Assembly (NCBI GenBank): GCA_021818865.1
Contig: JAKASX010000002.1
Coordinates: 64,931 to 128,930 of the forward strand
From: Acidobacteriota bacterium
GTDB taxonomy: Bacteria; Acidobacteriota; Terriglobia; Acidiferrales; UBA7541
DNA length: 64,000 nt
Direction of reading: 5' to 3'
Below the pieces are notes generated by a model. That model had not been told where the DNA came from and did no database searches. It saw only the letters and a list, made by a program, of their open reading frames with translations. Shown in pieces: positions 26,868 through 36,490 of this stretch; position 1 is the stretch's first letter; each line of letters starts with the position of its first letter. A program made the translations under genes and the position numbers.

Positions 26868-27743
26868 ATGCGTGCCTTCTGGAAACAACTCCGGGACGCG
26901 CTTCTGCGCGTCGTTCCGGCCGCTCTCACCCAAGCCCAGGCCATCGCTTTCGTCATGTTTCTCGCCTTTTTCCCCGTCCTTCTTCTCTCGCTCGGCCTGC
27001 TGAGTCTTTCCGGCTGGAGCCGCGATCCCGCCCGCGAGCTGCCCGCCAGTTTCCAACTCGTTATGCCAGCCGGCAGCCTCCACATGATCACCGAATTTCT
27101 GGCTCGCCCCGCCGCCGGTCCCTGGGAACTGATTCTGCTCGGTCTTCTGGGCACGTTCCTGTTCGTTACACAGGCGATGGCCAACTACGTGGATGGTTTC
27201 GCGATCGTCTGGCGCGATCCCGAAAAACCCAGCTACTGGACGCGCTACAAGCGCGCTCTCTCGATGCTCTGTCTCACGATCGTTCCCTGGCTCCTCACCG
27301 GCATCCTCACCGTCTTCGGCCGCGAACTGCGCCTGTGGCTCACGCAATTCCTCGGCGGAGGCATTCTGCTCAGCCTGGTCTGGCGCGTTCTCTACGATGG
27401 CGCCGCGCTCGCCACGGCATTTCTCGCCCTGATCGTCATGTTCCACATCGCGCGCCCTCATCGCCGCTGGCGCAACCAGGTTCCCGGCGCGCTCCTCAGC
27501 ACCGTGCTCTGGTGGCTTCTCACCGCCGGTTTCAGCCTCTACGTCCGCAACATGCATTACAGCCTCATCTACGGCAGCATGGCCGCCGTCATCGGCCTCA
27601 TGATCTGGATGTATTTCGTCGCTCTCGTGGTCATGGTGGGCGCTGCCTTCAACGCCGTTTCCGGCACGCCCGACGAATCCGACGAGGAACCATCCCGCCG
27701 CAACGAACCCTCCGAACGCGCTGTCGCCGGCGCCCGCACCTGA
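26868..27743 (+). CDS. YihY/BrkB-family inner-membrane protein
   Basis: 291 residues with about six transmembrane helices. The family's early polar block is here as LTQAQAIAFVMFLAFFPVLL, and the C-terminal YGSMAAVIGLMIWMYFVALVVMVGAAFNAV is highly typical. Members were once misnamed ribonuclease BN; their function is unclear. A TATAAT at 26850-26855 lies only 12 bases before the ATG, suggesting a very short leader, though no good -35 is seen. Divergent from the TonB receptor. Confidence 0.9.
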   Translation: MRAFWKQLRDALLRVVPAALTQAQAIAFVMFLAFFPVLLLSLGLLSLSGWSRDPARELPASFQLVMPAGSLHMITEFLARPAAGPWELILLGLLGTFLFVTQAMANYVDGFAIVWRDPEKPSYWTRYKRALSMLCLTIVPWLLTGILTVFGRELRLWLTQFLGGGILLSLVWRVLYDGAALATAFLALIVMFHIARPHRRWRNQVPGALLSTVLWWLLTAGFSLYVRNMHYSLIYGSMAAVIGLMIWMYFVALVVMVGAAFNAVSGTPDESDEEPSRRNEPSERAVAGART

Positions 27744-27813
27744 TCCGCCCTCCCGCTTGCCCTCCCTCCGCGGATATCTCGATTTTCCGCCTGCTCCGGC
27801 GTACGATCGTCTT

Positions 27814-28050
27814 ATGCTTCCCGTCGAAGTCGAATGCTATGCCGGCCATCGCGCCGATCAGCGCCCCACGCGATTCAAGATTCGCGACCGCAGCTTCGAT
27901 GTCATTGAAGTCGAGGATCAGTGGTACGAACCGGGCGCGATCTATTTCCGCGTCCGCGCCGACGACGGCAATCACTACATCCTTCGCCACGACGAAGCCC
28001 AGGACCGCTGGACCCTCGACGCCTTCCGCTCCGCCAAGTCCACCGAGTGA
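27814..28050 (+). CDS. Small conserved-looking cytosolic protein, unknown
   Basis: 78 residues from the ATG at 27814, in the same direction as the BrkB gene 70 bases upstream. The frame could also start at a TTG at 27757. The protein is compact and charged (VEVECYAGHRADQRPTRF, then VEDQWYEPGAIYFRVRADDG), suggesting a small beta-sheet fold. No membrane segment or named family was recognised. Confidence 0.6.
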   Translation: MLPVEVECYAGHRADQRPTRFKIRDRSFDVIEVEDQWYEPGAIYFRVRADDGNHYILRHDEAQDRWTLDAFRSAKSTE

Positions 28051-28166
28051 ATCCCTCATCGCGTCCTGGGCTGCGGCCTTGCTGTCATCCCAAAGACGAG
28101 CAGCGCGATTTCGGCGCCCCCCCGCGATTCCGCTATCCTGTATCCCTCTGAAGGAGCACTCCTCGC

Positions 28167-28484
28167 ATGCACCTCATCGCCCACAACGACCGCCGCTGGC
28201 TACCCTCCGGCTTTCCCGGCATTCGTATGTGCCCGCTCCACGGTGCTGAACAGGGAGGCGGCTCGGTCCTGCTCGAATTCGCGCCCGGCGCCGAATTTCC
28301 CGCGCACGACCACCTCGCCGGCGAGGAACTCCTCGTCCTCTCCGGCAGCGCCCTCATCGGTCCTTCGCATCTCTCCGCCGGCGATTACCTCTGGACGCCT
28401 CCCGGCGAAATCCACGGCGTCCGCTCCGAAACCGGCGCCCTGCTCCTGGTCCACTCCGCCGGCGGAATACGCGTCCTCGAATAA
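28167..28484 (+). CDS. Single-domain cupin, ChrR-like
   Basis: 105 residues forming a cupin barrel. Motif 1 metal ligands are visible in FPAHDHLAGEELLVLSG (H-x-H and E), and motif 2 in PPGEIHGV (H). The arrangement resembles the cupin part of ChrR anti-sigma factors and acetylacetone-cleaving-like cupins. No zinc-binding anti-sigma N-terminus is present and no sigma gene is adjacent. Metal and substrate are unknown. GAAGGAG lies 7-13 bases before the ATG, which supports the start. Confidence 0.82.
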   Translation: MHLIAHNDRRWLPSGFPGIRMCPLHGAEQGGGSVLLEFAPGAEFPAHDHLAGEELLVLSGSALIGPSHLSAGDYLWTPPGEIHGVRSETGALLLVHSAGGIRVLE

Positions 28485-28588
28485 ACGGCGCAGGCATCCT
28501 CCCTGTGTAGGCCGCCCAAATCAAGAAAAGGCCGCAACTTCGCCACGCTTCCAGGGTTTAACCAAACTGAATTCGCTGTCATCTGAGC

Positions 28589-30532
28589 ATGACGGAGCCT
28601 GAACCACCCATGCCGACCGCAGCGGAAAGCAAACGCGCATCGCGCAAGACATGGCAGCCCGCGCTCGCCCTGGCGCTCTCCGCTACTGCTCTGGTCCTAT
28701 CGATTTTTGCCCCGCTCCCAAGCTTCGCCGCGGCTAGCTCCAGCCAAGCGCCCGCACCCCCCAGCACCTATCGCCTGCCTAAATCCTTCAAAGGCAATCT
28801 TCCAATCTCCCAATTGACCGAAGATCAAGCCATCTTGCTAGCCCTCAATCGTCTCGCCTACGGCCCCACTCCCGGCGAAGTGGATCGCATCAAGCAGATG
28901 GGCCTCGCTAAATGGATCGATCGCCAGCTCAACCCCTCCTCCATGGACGATTCCGCGCTTCAGTCGCGTCTCTCCAGTTATGCGGTCCTGCGCATGTCCA
29001 CGCGCCAGCTCCTCGCGCGTTTCGTCCCGCTCCAGCAACAGGCCAAACGCGAAGGAATTCCTCTTTCCCAGCTCGAGCAGCAACGCCGGCAGGAAATTCA
29101 GCAACAAATCGCCGCCCTGCGCCAGTCCGGCGATTTCACTCCCGCCGCCGCGCAGCAGATTCGCATCGGCGGCACGCCGCAGGAGATCCTCGCTCAGCTT
29201 TCCGCCGCGAAACTCCTGCGCGCCGTCTACGATCCCCGCCAACTTTACGAGCGCCTCGCCAATTTCTGGTTCAATCATTTCAACGTCTACGCCCGCAAAG
29301 GCCCCGATCTCTGGTATCTTGCCGCTTACGAGCGCGAAACCATCCGTCCCCACGCCATGGGCTATTTCGAAACCCTCCTCCAGGCCACGGCGAAAAGTCC
29401 CGCCATGCTCTTCTACCTTGATAACTGGCTCAGCGTGGATCCCACTCTCTACGCCCGCATGCGCCAACGAATCCTCCAGCGCCGCGAGCAGATGGCCCTG
29501 CTGCGCTCCTGCGGCATCTATTTGCCTTTGGCTACGCCAGCGCAGATTCTTCGCTGCCAGGCTCGCGCCGAGCGCCATCCCCGTCGCCTCGCCGCCCAGG
29601 ACGCCGCCATCGCGCGCAAAATCCCCGATCGCGGCTTGAACGAAAATTACGGCCGCGAACTCATCGAGCTTCATCTCCTCGGCGTTCATTACACCCAGTC
29701 AGACGTCATCCAGATGTCCAATATCTTCACCGGCTGGACCATCCGCCAGCCTCGCCTCGACCCCGAATTTTTCTTCAACGCCCGCCTTCACACGCCCGGG
29801 CCGAAAACGGTTCTCGGCTACCGCATCGACGCCGGCGGCATCCGCGACGGCGAGCAAATCCTGCACGATCTCGCCGGCGATCCTCGCACCGCGCATTTCC
29901 TCTGCCGCGAACTCGCTCGCCATTTCGTGATGGACCATCCGCCCGCGTCGCTCGTTCGCCGCATGGAATCCGTCTATCTGAAATCCCACGGCGATATTCG
30001 CCAGGTGGTGCGCGCGATGATTGATTCGCCCGAATTCTGGTCTCGCGCCGCCTTCGATGCCAGGGTGAAAACGCCCTTCGATCTCGTCGCCAGCGCCCTC
30101 CGCGCGACCGGCGCCGACGTTCAAAACGCCTTGCCGCTCCTCGGCTGGATCGGCCGCATGGGCGAGCCGCTCTATCTCTGCGTTCAGCCCAACGGCTATT
30201 CCGAAACCGCCTCGACTTGGGTTTCCACCGGCAATCTTCTCGACCGCATGAATTTCGCCATCGCCCTCGCCACAAACCACGTTTCGGGAACGCAAGTCGA
30301 TCTCAGCGCCTTGCTCCCCCCCGACGCGGCTCGCAACCCGGAAGAAATCCTCCACGCCGCCTTCGCCGATATTCTGGCTAACCAGGTTTCGTCGGGAACG
30401 CGCGCCACGCTCGAGCGCCGCGTCGCCGCGCCGCAAACCCTCAACCCCAATCTCAATCCGCGCGCGCCCAGGCCGGGGCCCGGCCTGATTTTTGGTCTCG
30501 TGCTCGGTTCGCCCGATTTCCAGCGCCAATGA
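28589..30532 (+). CDS. DUF1800 family protein, exported
   Basis: 647 residues. An N-terminal hydrophobic segment (about residues 25-50) is a signal or anchor. The DUF1800 pattern runs from ALNRLAYGPTPGEV through ERLANFWFNHFNVY, NENYGRELIELHLLGV and ARHFVMDHPP to LLGWIGRMGEPLY near the C-terminus. The ATG at 28610, seven codons in, is an alternative start. DUF1800 proteins almost always sit beside a DUF1501 protein, as here (31 bases downstream). The pair is exported in many soil and aquatic bacteria; biochemical activity is not established. Confidence 0.92.
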   Translation: MTEPEPPMPTAAESKRASRKTWQPALALALSATALVLSIFAPLPSFAAASSSQAPAPPSTYRLPKSFKGNLPISQLTEDQAILLALNRLAYGPTPGEVDRIKQMGLAKWIDRQLNPSSMDDSALQSRLSSYAVLRMSTRQLLARFVPLQQQAKREGIPLSQLEQQRRQEIQQQIAALRQSGDFTPAAAQQIRIGGTPQEILAQLSAAKLLRAVYDPRQLYERLANFWFNHFNVYARKGPDLWYLAAYERETIRPHAMGYFETLLQATAKSPAMLFYLDNWLSVDPTLYARMRQRILQRREQMALLRSCGIYLPLATPAQILRCQARAERHPRRLAAQDAAIARKIPDRGLNENYGRELIELHLLGVHYTQSDVIQMSNIFTGWTIRQPRLDPEFFFNARLHTPGPKTVLGYRIDAGGIRDGEQILHDLAGDPRTAHFLCRELARHFVMDHPPASLVRRMESVYLKSHGDIRQVVRAMIDSPEFWSRAAFDARVKTPFDLVASALRATGADVQNALPLLGWIGRMGEPLYLCVQPNGYSETASTWVSTGNLLDRMNFAIALATNHVSGTQVDLSALLPPDAARNPEEILHAAFADILANQVSSGTRATLERRVAAPQTLNPNLNPRAPRPGPGLIFGLVLGSPDFQRQ

Positions 30533-30563
30533 AATACGCAATCCAATGGGGGAGGGAATTACC

Positions 30564-31835
30564 ATGCGAGGAATCACGCGCCGCATCTTCCTGAAAAATT
30601 CCGGCATCGCCGTTTTCGGTGCGTCCGCCCTCCCGGCGTTTCTGGGCAACGCCGTCGCCGGCACGCTTCCGCGTCGCGCGCCGAAAAAAGTCCTCGTCGC
30701 GCTCTTCCAGCGTGGGGCCGTCGACGGCCTGAACGTCGTCATCCCCTACGCCGAGTCCAGCTACTACGATTACCGTCCCACAATTGGCATTCCGCGCCCC
30801 GGCCGCGGCAGCAGCGATGGCGCGCAGGGAGCCGCGCTTGATCTCGACGGCTTTTTCGGCCTCCATCCGCAGCTTTCGCCGCTTCTGCCGCTCTACCGCC
30901 AGGGCCTTCTCGCCGCCATCCACGCCACCGGCTCGCCCGATCCTTCCCGCTCCCATTTCGACGCTCAGGACTACATGGAAGCCGGCACGCCCGGCGTCAA
31001 ATCCACCGATTCCGGCTGGCTCAACCGCGCCTTCGTTTCCCGGCCCTCGGCAAAATCCTCCGCGCTCCGCGCCGTTGCCGTCAGTCCCGCCATGCCGCTC
31101 ACCCTGCGCGGTTCCGCTCCCGCCATCGCCGTTCCCGATCTTCGCCAGTTCCGTTTTTTCGGTCCGCCAAATCTCATCGAAGCCAATTTCGAAGCCATGT
31201 ACGCCGACGCCTCCGATCCCCGGCTCCGCGAAATCGGCAGCGAAACCTTCGCCGCCGTTCAAACGCTGAAGCAGCTTGATCCCGAAAAATACCAGCCCGC
31301 AAACGGCGCCCAATATCCCCGCGGCCATTTCGGTCGCGCCCTCCGCGAAGTCGCTCAACTCATCAAAGCCGACGTCGGCATGGAAGCCGCGTTTCTCGAT
31401 AGCGGCGGCTGGGATCACCACGTCAACGAAGGCGCGGTGGACGGCCGTCTCGGCAGCCTTCTCGCCGAACTCGGTCAGGGACTCGCCGCCTTCGCCGCCG
31501 ATATGGGCCCGAAACTCCACGACATCGTCTTCGTCAGCATGTCCGAATTCGGCCGCACCGCGCGCGAAAATGGCGACGCTGGCACCGATCACGGCCACGG
31601 CAACTACATGTTCGTCATGGGCGGCCCGGTGAAAGGCGGCAAAGTCTACACGCGCTGGCCCGGCCTCGCTCCCGACCGCCTGAATCAGGATCGCGACCTA
31701 AAAGTGACCACCGACTACCGCACCGTCCTCGCCGAAATCCTCCGCCGCCATCTCGGCGTCTCCAATTTCGCGAACGTTTTCCCCGATTTCAACGCCGACC
31801 GCGCAACCGACTATCTCAACCTCATCCGCACCTAG
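30564..31835 (+). CDS. DUF1501 family protein with Tat signal
   Basis: 423 residues starting at the ATG behind GGAGGG. The frame is open further upstream, but the strong ribosome-binding site and Tat signal decide the start. The twin-arginine motif is TRRIFLKNSG, followed by a hydrophobic stretch and ALPAFLGNAVAG. The body shows alkaline-phosphatase-superfamily-like features (FQRGAVDGLNVV, SGGWDHHVNEG, VSMSEFGRTARENGDAGTDHG), probably a metal site. It is coupled to DUF1800, whose product would be co-exported. Confidence 0.92.
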   Translation: MRGITRRIFLKNSGIAVFGASALPAFLGNAVAGTLPRRAPKKVLVALFQRGAVDGLNVVIPYAESSYYDYRPTIGIPRPGRGSSDGAQGAALDLDGFFGLHPQLSPLLPLYRQGLLAAIHATGSPDPSRSHFDAQDYMEAGTPGVKSTDSGWLNRAFVSRPSAKSSALRAVAVSPAMPLTLRGSAPAIAVPDLRQFRFFGPPNLIEANFEAMYADASDPRLREIGSETFAAVQTLKQLDPEKYQPANGAQYPRGHFGRALREVAQLIKADVGMEAAFLDSGGWDHHVNEGAVDGRLGSLLAELGQGLAAFAADMGPKLHDIVFVSMSEFGRTARENGDAGTDHGHGNYMFVMGGPVKGGKVYTRWPGLAPDRLNQDRDLKVTTDYRTVLAEILRRHLGVSNFANVFPDFNADRATDYLNLIRT

Positions 31836-32654
31836 CCGCTTAGCGCCCCACGACCAGCCAGTCCAATTCGTCTGTGTACCTCATTTGCCATCCGCCCATC
31901 AACCATCCCGATCGCCACAGGCCCATCCCTCGAAACACCTACAATTCATATGCAATAGCGTATAAATCTTCCAAAAACGGGATAATTCTCCGCCGCTTTT
32001 CTTCCTATTTCAAACTATCACCTTATCTTTCAATCCGTTACAAAACAGCCGGTTTGGCATCCGAATCGCTTTGGTAAAGGCGGGCATTGAGTTGAGCCGG
32101 GTGCCACGGGTCTTGGGCGATCAGGCACCCGACGAGTTTGAGCAGTTCTTCCGGAGGGAAGTCGCTGGCAGGGGGTGTGGCCAGGACTTTTGGGCCCTTA
32201 GTTGGGCGGCTCGGGCATTTAGCCGGAAGTAGTTTGGTTTTATCTCCGAGGGCCTAAGTTCTGGGCTTTGGGGCGGATAGGGAGCGCCGTGTTACCGACT
32301 CGGCTGCCCCGGTCGGGAATACGGCGCTTTCTTTTTGTCCGCTCGCATCCGCCAGCCGAAACCAGCTTCTGATTTCCCGCCTCCTCATTCGTTCCCGCCG
32401 CATTTCCCTCGGACAACGCCATCGGTTTTTCGAACTTTCAATTGCGCCGGCGCATTCGCGGCGCCCTCCGCCTTCCTGTTGCCCAAATCCCGATCGCGCT
32501 AAAAATACGGCGCCCCTTCTCGTCGCCGCGCGCCCGCGGATGCTAGCATGTTCCTTCGGCTTTGCGTCCGTCGCCGGCCCGGGATCATCGAACACAGGTC
32601 TACTGTTTTTTTCCGGCGCGACGATGCTGCGCCGCAAATCGCAAGCAAAAGCAA
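31836..32654. other. 819-base gap with AT-richer patch and a relic frame
   Basis: No intact gene is visible between the DUF1501 gene and the MFS transporter. Bases about 31870-32060 are markedly richer in A/T than the surroundings. A minus-strand frame at about 32038-32250 is coding-like but lacks a start codon (see separate entry). The rest, including the ORF-like frames at 32240-32680 on the minus strand, shows no recognisable product. Confidence 0.5.
32038..32250 (-). pseudogene. Relic reading frame without start codon
   Basis: On the minus strand an open frame ends at a TAA at 32038-32040 and reads SDFPPEELLKLVGCLIAQDP, then WHPAQLNARLYQSDSDAKPAVL. This composition looks like real protein. 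It is closed upstream by TAG and has no ATG, GTG or TTG to start it. The bases downstream of the stop continue with several stops in an AT-rich patch. It is probably the remains of a decayed gene; the family is not recognised. Confidence 0.35.
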
Positions 32655-34235
32655 ATGAGCAGCCAAACGCTTCCATCCAATTCCGCCGGGGAACTGCCGC
32701 AAGTCAATCCCTGGATCGTCGCGACCGCCGTCATGTTCGCGACGTTCATGGAGGTGCTCGACACCACCGTCGTCAACGTTTCCCTCCCGCACATCGCCGG
32801 CAGCCTTTCCTCGAGCGTCGATGAAGCCACCTGGACGCTCACTTCCTATCTCGTCGCCAACGCCATCGTTCTTCCCATCACCGGCTGGCTCGCGAACTAT
32901 TTCGGCCGCAAGCGTCTGCTCATCACCGCCGTCATTGGTTTCACCGCCGCGTCGTTTCTCTGCGGCCTTGCACCCAGTCTTGGCATCCTGATTTTCTTCC
33001 GCGTGGTCCAGGGAGCCACAGGCGGCGTCCTTCAGCCGATTTCCCAGGCCGTTCTTCTCGAAGCCTTCCCGCCCGAAGACCGCGGCAAGGGTATGGCGTT
33101 CTGGGGCCTCGGCATCGTCGTCGCGCCAATGCTCGGCCCCGTCATTGGCGGCTGGCTCACCGATAACTACAGTTGGCGCTGGGTTTTTTACATCAACATC
33201 CCCGTTGGCATCATCTCCGTCGTGATGTCGAGCCTTTATCTTTTCGACCCGCCCTACATCCGCCGCCGCATCGGCGAAAGCATCGACTATTGGGGCCTCG
33301 GCCTGCTCGCCGTCGGCATCGGCACGCTTCAGGTCATTCTGGATAAAGGCCAGGAAGCCGATTGGTTCGGCTCGGTCTGGGTCCGGGAATTCGCCATCAT
33401 TTCCTTCGTGGGTCTCGCCGCTTTTCTGATTCACGAGCTGATTGCCAAGCATCCCGTGGTGAATCTCCGCGCCCTCAAAAACCCCACCTACGCCACCGGC
33501 GTCTTCCTGATGACGATGCTCGGCTTCGGCCTTTACGGCGCGATGGTCGTCCTGCCGATTCTGCTCCAGACGCTTCTCGGCTATCCGGCGGTCGACGCCG
33601 GCATCGCGATGTTTCCCCGCGGTCTCGGCTCGTTCCTGATGATGCCGCTCGTGGGTTTAATCATGTCGCGCGTCGACGCGCGCAAGCTGCTGTTCTTAGG
33701 TTGCCTGGGCACCGGCGCCAGTATGTTCCTGCTCTCGGTGCTGAATCTGAATCTCGGCTATTGGGATATCTTCTGGCCGCAGTTTTTGCAAGGACTCGCC
33801 ATGGGCATGGTTTTCGTTCCGCTCACCACCATCACCATGGACCAGATCCCTCTCGAAGGGATGGGCAACGCCACCAGCATTTTCAATCTCATGCGCAATA
33901 TCGGCGGCAGCGTCGGCATCGCCACGGCCACCACGCTCGTCACCCGCGCCAGCCAGCGCCACATCAACCTGCTCGGCGCCAACGTCACTCCCTACAGCCT
34001 GAAAACGCAACAGATGATCGCCCAGCTTCGCGCCGGTTTCATCGCACGCGGCATCGACCCAGTCACCGCCACGCGAAAGGCCTACGCCGTCCTCTTCGGC
34101 ATGGTCCAGCGGCAATCTTCCATGCTCTCCTTCAACTACGTTTTCGGCATCATGACGCTCGTCTTCATCGGCATGATCCCGCTCATCTTCATCCTCCGCC
34201 GCCCGCGCGGCAAAGGCCCCATCGCCGCCCACTAA
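32655..34235 (+). CDS. DHA2-family MFS transporter (EmrB/QacA type)
   Basis: About 526 residues with fourteen predicted helices, typical of DHA2 drug:H+ antiporters. The helix 1 motif LDTTVVNVSLPHIAG, motif A (LANYFGRKRLL) between helices 2 and 3, and motif C-like GPVIGGWLTDNYSWRWVFYIN are all present. The ATG at 32655 is chosen because the frame upstream is not protein-like. No EmrA-type membrane-fusion partner or TetR regulator is adjacent, so the exported compound is unknown. Confidence 0.93.
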   Translation: MSSQTLPSNSAGELPQVNPWIVATAVMFATFMEVLDTTVVNVSLPHIAGSLSSSVDEATWTLTSYLVANAIVLPITGWLANYFGRKRLLITAVIGFTAASFLCGLAPSLGILIFFRVVQGATGGVLQPISQAVLLEAFPPEDRGKGMAFWGLGIVVAPMLGPVIGGWLTDNYSWRWVFYINIPVGIISVVMSSLYLFDPPYIRRRIGESIDYWGLGLLAVGIGTLQVILDKGQEADWFGSVWVREFAIISFVGLAAFLIHELIAKHPVVNLRALKNPTYATGVFLMTMLGFGLYGAMVVLPILLQTLLGYPAVDAGIAMFPRGLGSFLMMPLVGLIMSRVDARKLLFLGCLGTGASMFLLSVLNLNLGYWDIFWPQFLQGLAMGMVFVPLTTITMDQIPLEGMGNATSIFNLMRNIGGSVGIATATTLVTRASQRHINLLGANVTPYSLKTQQMIAQLRAGFIARGIDPVTATRKAYAVLFGMVQRQSSMLSFNYVFGIMTLVFIGMIPLIFILRRPRGKGPIAAH

Positions 34236-34315
34236 GACGTTGGTCGCCAGGGGAGCCGCATACCCTGAGGCCATTCGGAGCTCTTTTGCCTCGAGTCTTT
34301 CCGTAGCTGTTTAGC

Positions 34316-34333
34316 GGCGGGCTGAATCCCGCC
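34316..34333. terminator. Possible hairpin terminator between convergent genes
   Basis: GGCGGG-CTGAAT-CCCGCC lies between the ends of the MFS gene and the convergent dehydrogenase gene. There is no T-tract on either side, so it may instead be part of a short GC-rich repeat. Factor-independent termination is uncertain. Confidence 0.3.
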
Positions 34334-34352
34334 AGAATCTCCTCTGCGTCGT

Positions 34353-35240
34353 TCACACCACCCCCGCATCTTCCGCCGCGCCCAGCGACACGGCGGACCA
34401 GTCCCAATCTCCGCGTCCTTTATTGATTCCCGCGAGCGCCCGATTCCGCGCGATGTCCGCGAACGGCAAGGGCACGCCGACCGCCCGCGCCGCGGAAATC
34501 GCCAGTTCCACGTCCTTCAATCCCAGCCGCATCCGAAATGCCGCCGGCTCGAATTTCCGTTTAACCACCAGTTGTCCGTAACCCTGATAAACCGGGCACG
34601 CGAACAGTGTTTTTCCGAGCATTTCCAGCATGCCCGCCGCGCCCACGCCGCTTTTTTCCGCCAGCGCCGCTGCTTCCGCCATCGCCTCCACCGCGGCCGC
34701 GATCAGAAAATTCCCGCACAGTTTCGCCACGTTCGCCGCGCCGGGATCGTCGCCGAATTCAAACGTCTCGCGTCCCATCGCCTCGAATATCGGCCGCGCC
34801 CGCAGCCGGTCTTCCGGCCGCCCGGAAACCGCGAACCACAGCATTCCCGCCCGCGCCGCATTCGGCCGCCCAAACACCGGCGCGCCCAGATACGAAGCGC
34901 CATGCTCCGCGTGTTCTTTCGCAAGTCGCCGCGAAGTGTCGGGGTGAATTGTGCTCATTGAAACGTGCAATCCGCCCGCGCCCAGCCGCTTCACAACCGG
35001 CCCGTCGGCCGCAAAAATTTCCAGCAGCGCGGCGTCGTCCGCCAGCATGCTGATCGCGATTCCGCCCGGCTCGACCGCCTCTTCCGGCCGCTCGACCAGC
35101 GTCGCCCCGCGTTTCACCAGTTCCGTCGCTTTCTCCTTGGTCCGATTCCACACGCGCACCGGCCAGCCCGCTTCCACCAGCCTTAGCGCCATCTCCTGCC
35201 CCATATTCCCCAACCCGATAAACCCGATCGTTTCGCCCAT
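34353..35240 (-). CDS. NAD(P)-dependent beta-hydroxyacid dehydrogenase (3-hydroxyisobutyrate dehydrogenase family)
   Basis: 295 residues from the ATG at 35238-35240, the length typical of this family. It begins with the Rossmann motif IGFIGLGNMGQEMA and VRVWNRTKEKA. The substrate-binding block (DAPV-type) is here SYLGAPVFGRPNAARAG, and the catalytic lysine lies in NVAKLCGNFL. Such enzymes oxidise 3-hydroxyisobutyrate, tartronate semialdehyde (reverse) or small aldehydes. It is divergent from the LPG-synthase-like membrane gene. The substrate is not inferable. Confidence 0.9.
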   Translation of the reverse strand: MGETIGFIGLGNMGQEMALRLVEAGWPVRVWNRTKEKATELVKRGATLVERPEEAVEPGGIAISMLADDAALLEIFAADGPVVKRLGAGGLHVSMSTIHPDTSRRLAKEHAEHGASYLGAPVFGRPNAARAGMLWFAVSGRPEDRLRARPIFEAMGRETFEFGDDPGAANVAKLCGNFLIAAAVEAMAEAAALAEKSGVGAAGMLEMLGKTLFACPVYQGYGQLVVKRKFEPAAFRMRLGLKDVELAISAARAVGVPLPFADIARNRALAGINKGRGDWDWSAVSLGAAEDAGVV

Positions 35241-35442
35241 GATTCCCTCCGCCGAAAAATAACAGTGTATGCGAGCAGGGCAAGCTGCAACTCGAAAATC
35301 GGAACCCGAAACTCGGTCCATCTGGACGCGCCCTCGACAAACCCAGCTATCCAAGCCCATCCCCGCGCCGCCGATTTTCGATTTTCGTGTTTCGAGTTTC
35401 GATTAGGGATTTTCGAGCTAATCTCAACGCTGGGAACCGAGC

Positions 35443-36435
35443 GTGCGAAAATTCAGATTCTTCGCGTTTCTCTGCGGACTGGCCCTGCTCGCCTGGCTCG
35501 TCGTCCGTTCCGGTCCCATCGGTCTGCTCCACGATCTCGAAAAAGTCGGCTGGTCGATGCTCGCGCTTCTGGCTCTCGCGGCGCTGCGCAACGCCGCCCG
35601 CACCCAGGCCGTGCGTCTCGCGCTCGGCGACGATCGCCGCGAATTTTCTTTCGGCTCGATGTACGCGGTTCTTCTCGTCAGCGGCGCGGTGAAATTCGTC
35701 GCCGTCGCCGGTCTCGTCGTCGGCGAAGCGGCAAAAGGCTGGCTGCTCAATCGCCGCGTTTCCGGCCCGCGCGCTGCTTCCGCCGTCCTCGTCGACGTTC
35801 TTCTCTATTACTTCACCGCCGCTCTCTTCACCCTCGGCTCGATCGCCCTCTTTTTCGCGCTTTTCCGCGCCCCGAGCGCCACGGGCCGCGCCGGCATCGC
35901 CGCCGCGCTCGTCGTTATCGTCGCTCTGGTCGTCGGCGTCCTCGCCTTTCGTCGCCGCTGGCTTTCCGCCGCCCGCATTCTCTCGCCACTCGCTCGTTGG
36001 GGCTTCATTCGCCGCCCCGAAACCCTTCGCCGCGCTAGCGAGATCGACGCCGACCTCTTTGGTTTCCGCGAACGCCATCCCTCCGCTTTCGCCGGAATCC
36101 TGTTTTTCGATTTCCTCTCGCATTTCCTCGCCGCCGCAGAAGTAAGCGCGATTCTCTGGCTCCTCGGTTTCGGCGCGCACTTTTCCGTTGGCGTAATCGG
36201 GGAAGGTTTGACGAAAGTCGTTGAAACCGGCGGCCTGCTCGTTCCCGGCGACGTCGGCCTCTATCAAGGAGGCACCGGCCTGATTTTCCGCGCTCTCGGC
36301 TACACCGTTTCGACGGGAGTCGCCGTCGGCATTATTCGCCAGATCCGTTCCATTCTCTGGGCCGCCATCGGTTTTCTGGCCCTCCTCATCCCCGGCTTCG
36401 CCGACACCCGCTCCCATTTCCTTGGCAAACCGTAG
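35443..36435 (+). CDS. Polytopic membrane protein of the lysylphosphatidylglycerol synthase TM-domain family
   Basis: 330 residues with a GTG start at 35443-35445 and seven to eight hydrophobic helices. The pattern (RNAARTQAVRLALG, FSFGSMYAVLLVSG, GEAAKGWLLNRR, then a Gly-rich late block GEGLTKVVETGGLLVPGDVGLYQGG) matches the flippase-like UPF0104/LPG synthase membrane domain. The catalytic aminoacyl-transferase domain of MprF is absent. A transport or lipid-handling role is likely but the substrate is unknown. Confidence 0.82.
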   Translation: MRKFRFFAFLCGLALLAWLVVRSGPIGLLHDLEKVGWSMLALLALAALRNAARTQAVRLALGDDRREFSFGSMYAVLLVSGAVKFVAVAGLVVGEAAKGWLLNRRVSGPRAASAVLVDVLLYYFTAALFTLGSIALFFALFRAPSATGRAGIAAALVVIVALVVGVLAFRRRWLSAARILSPLARWGFIRRPETLRRASEIDADLFGFRERHPSAFAGILFFDFLSHFLAAAEVSAILWLLGFGAHFSVGVIGEGLTKVVETGGLLVPGDVGLYQGGTGLIFRALGYTVSTGVAVGIIRQIRSILWAAIGFLALLIPGFADTRSHFLGKP

Positions 36436-36490
36436 CGCGCGAGCCCTCCGAATTGCGCTATTCGTTTTTCGAGTTTCGAATTTTGCGCCG

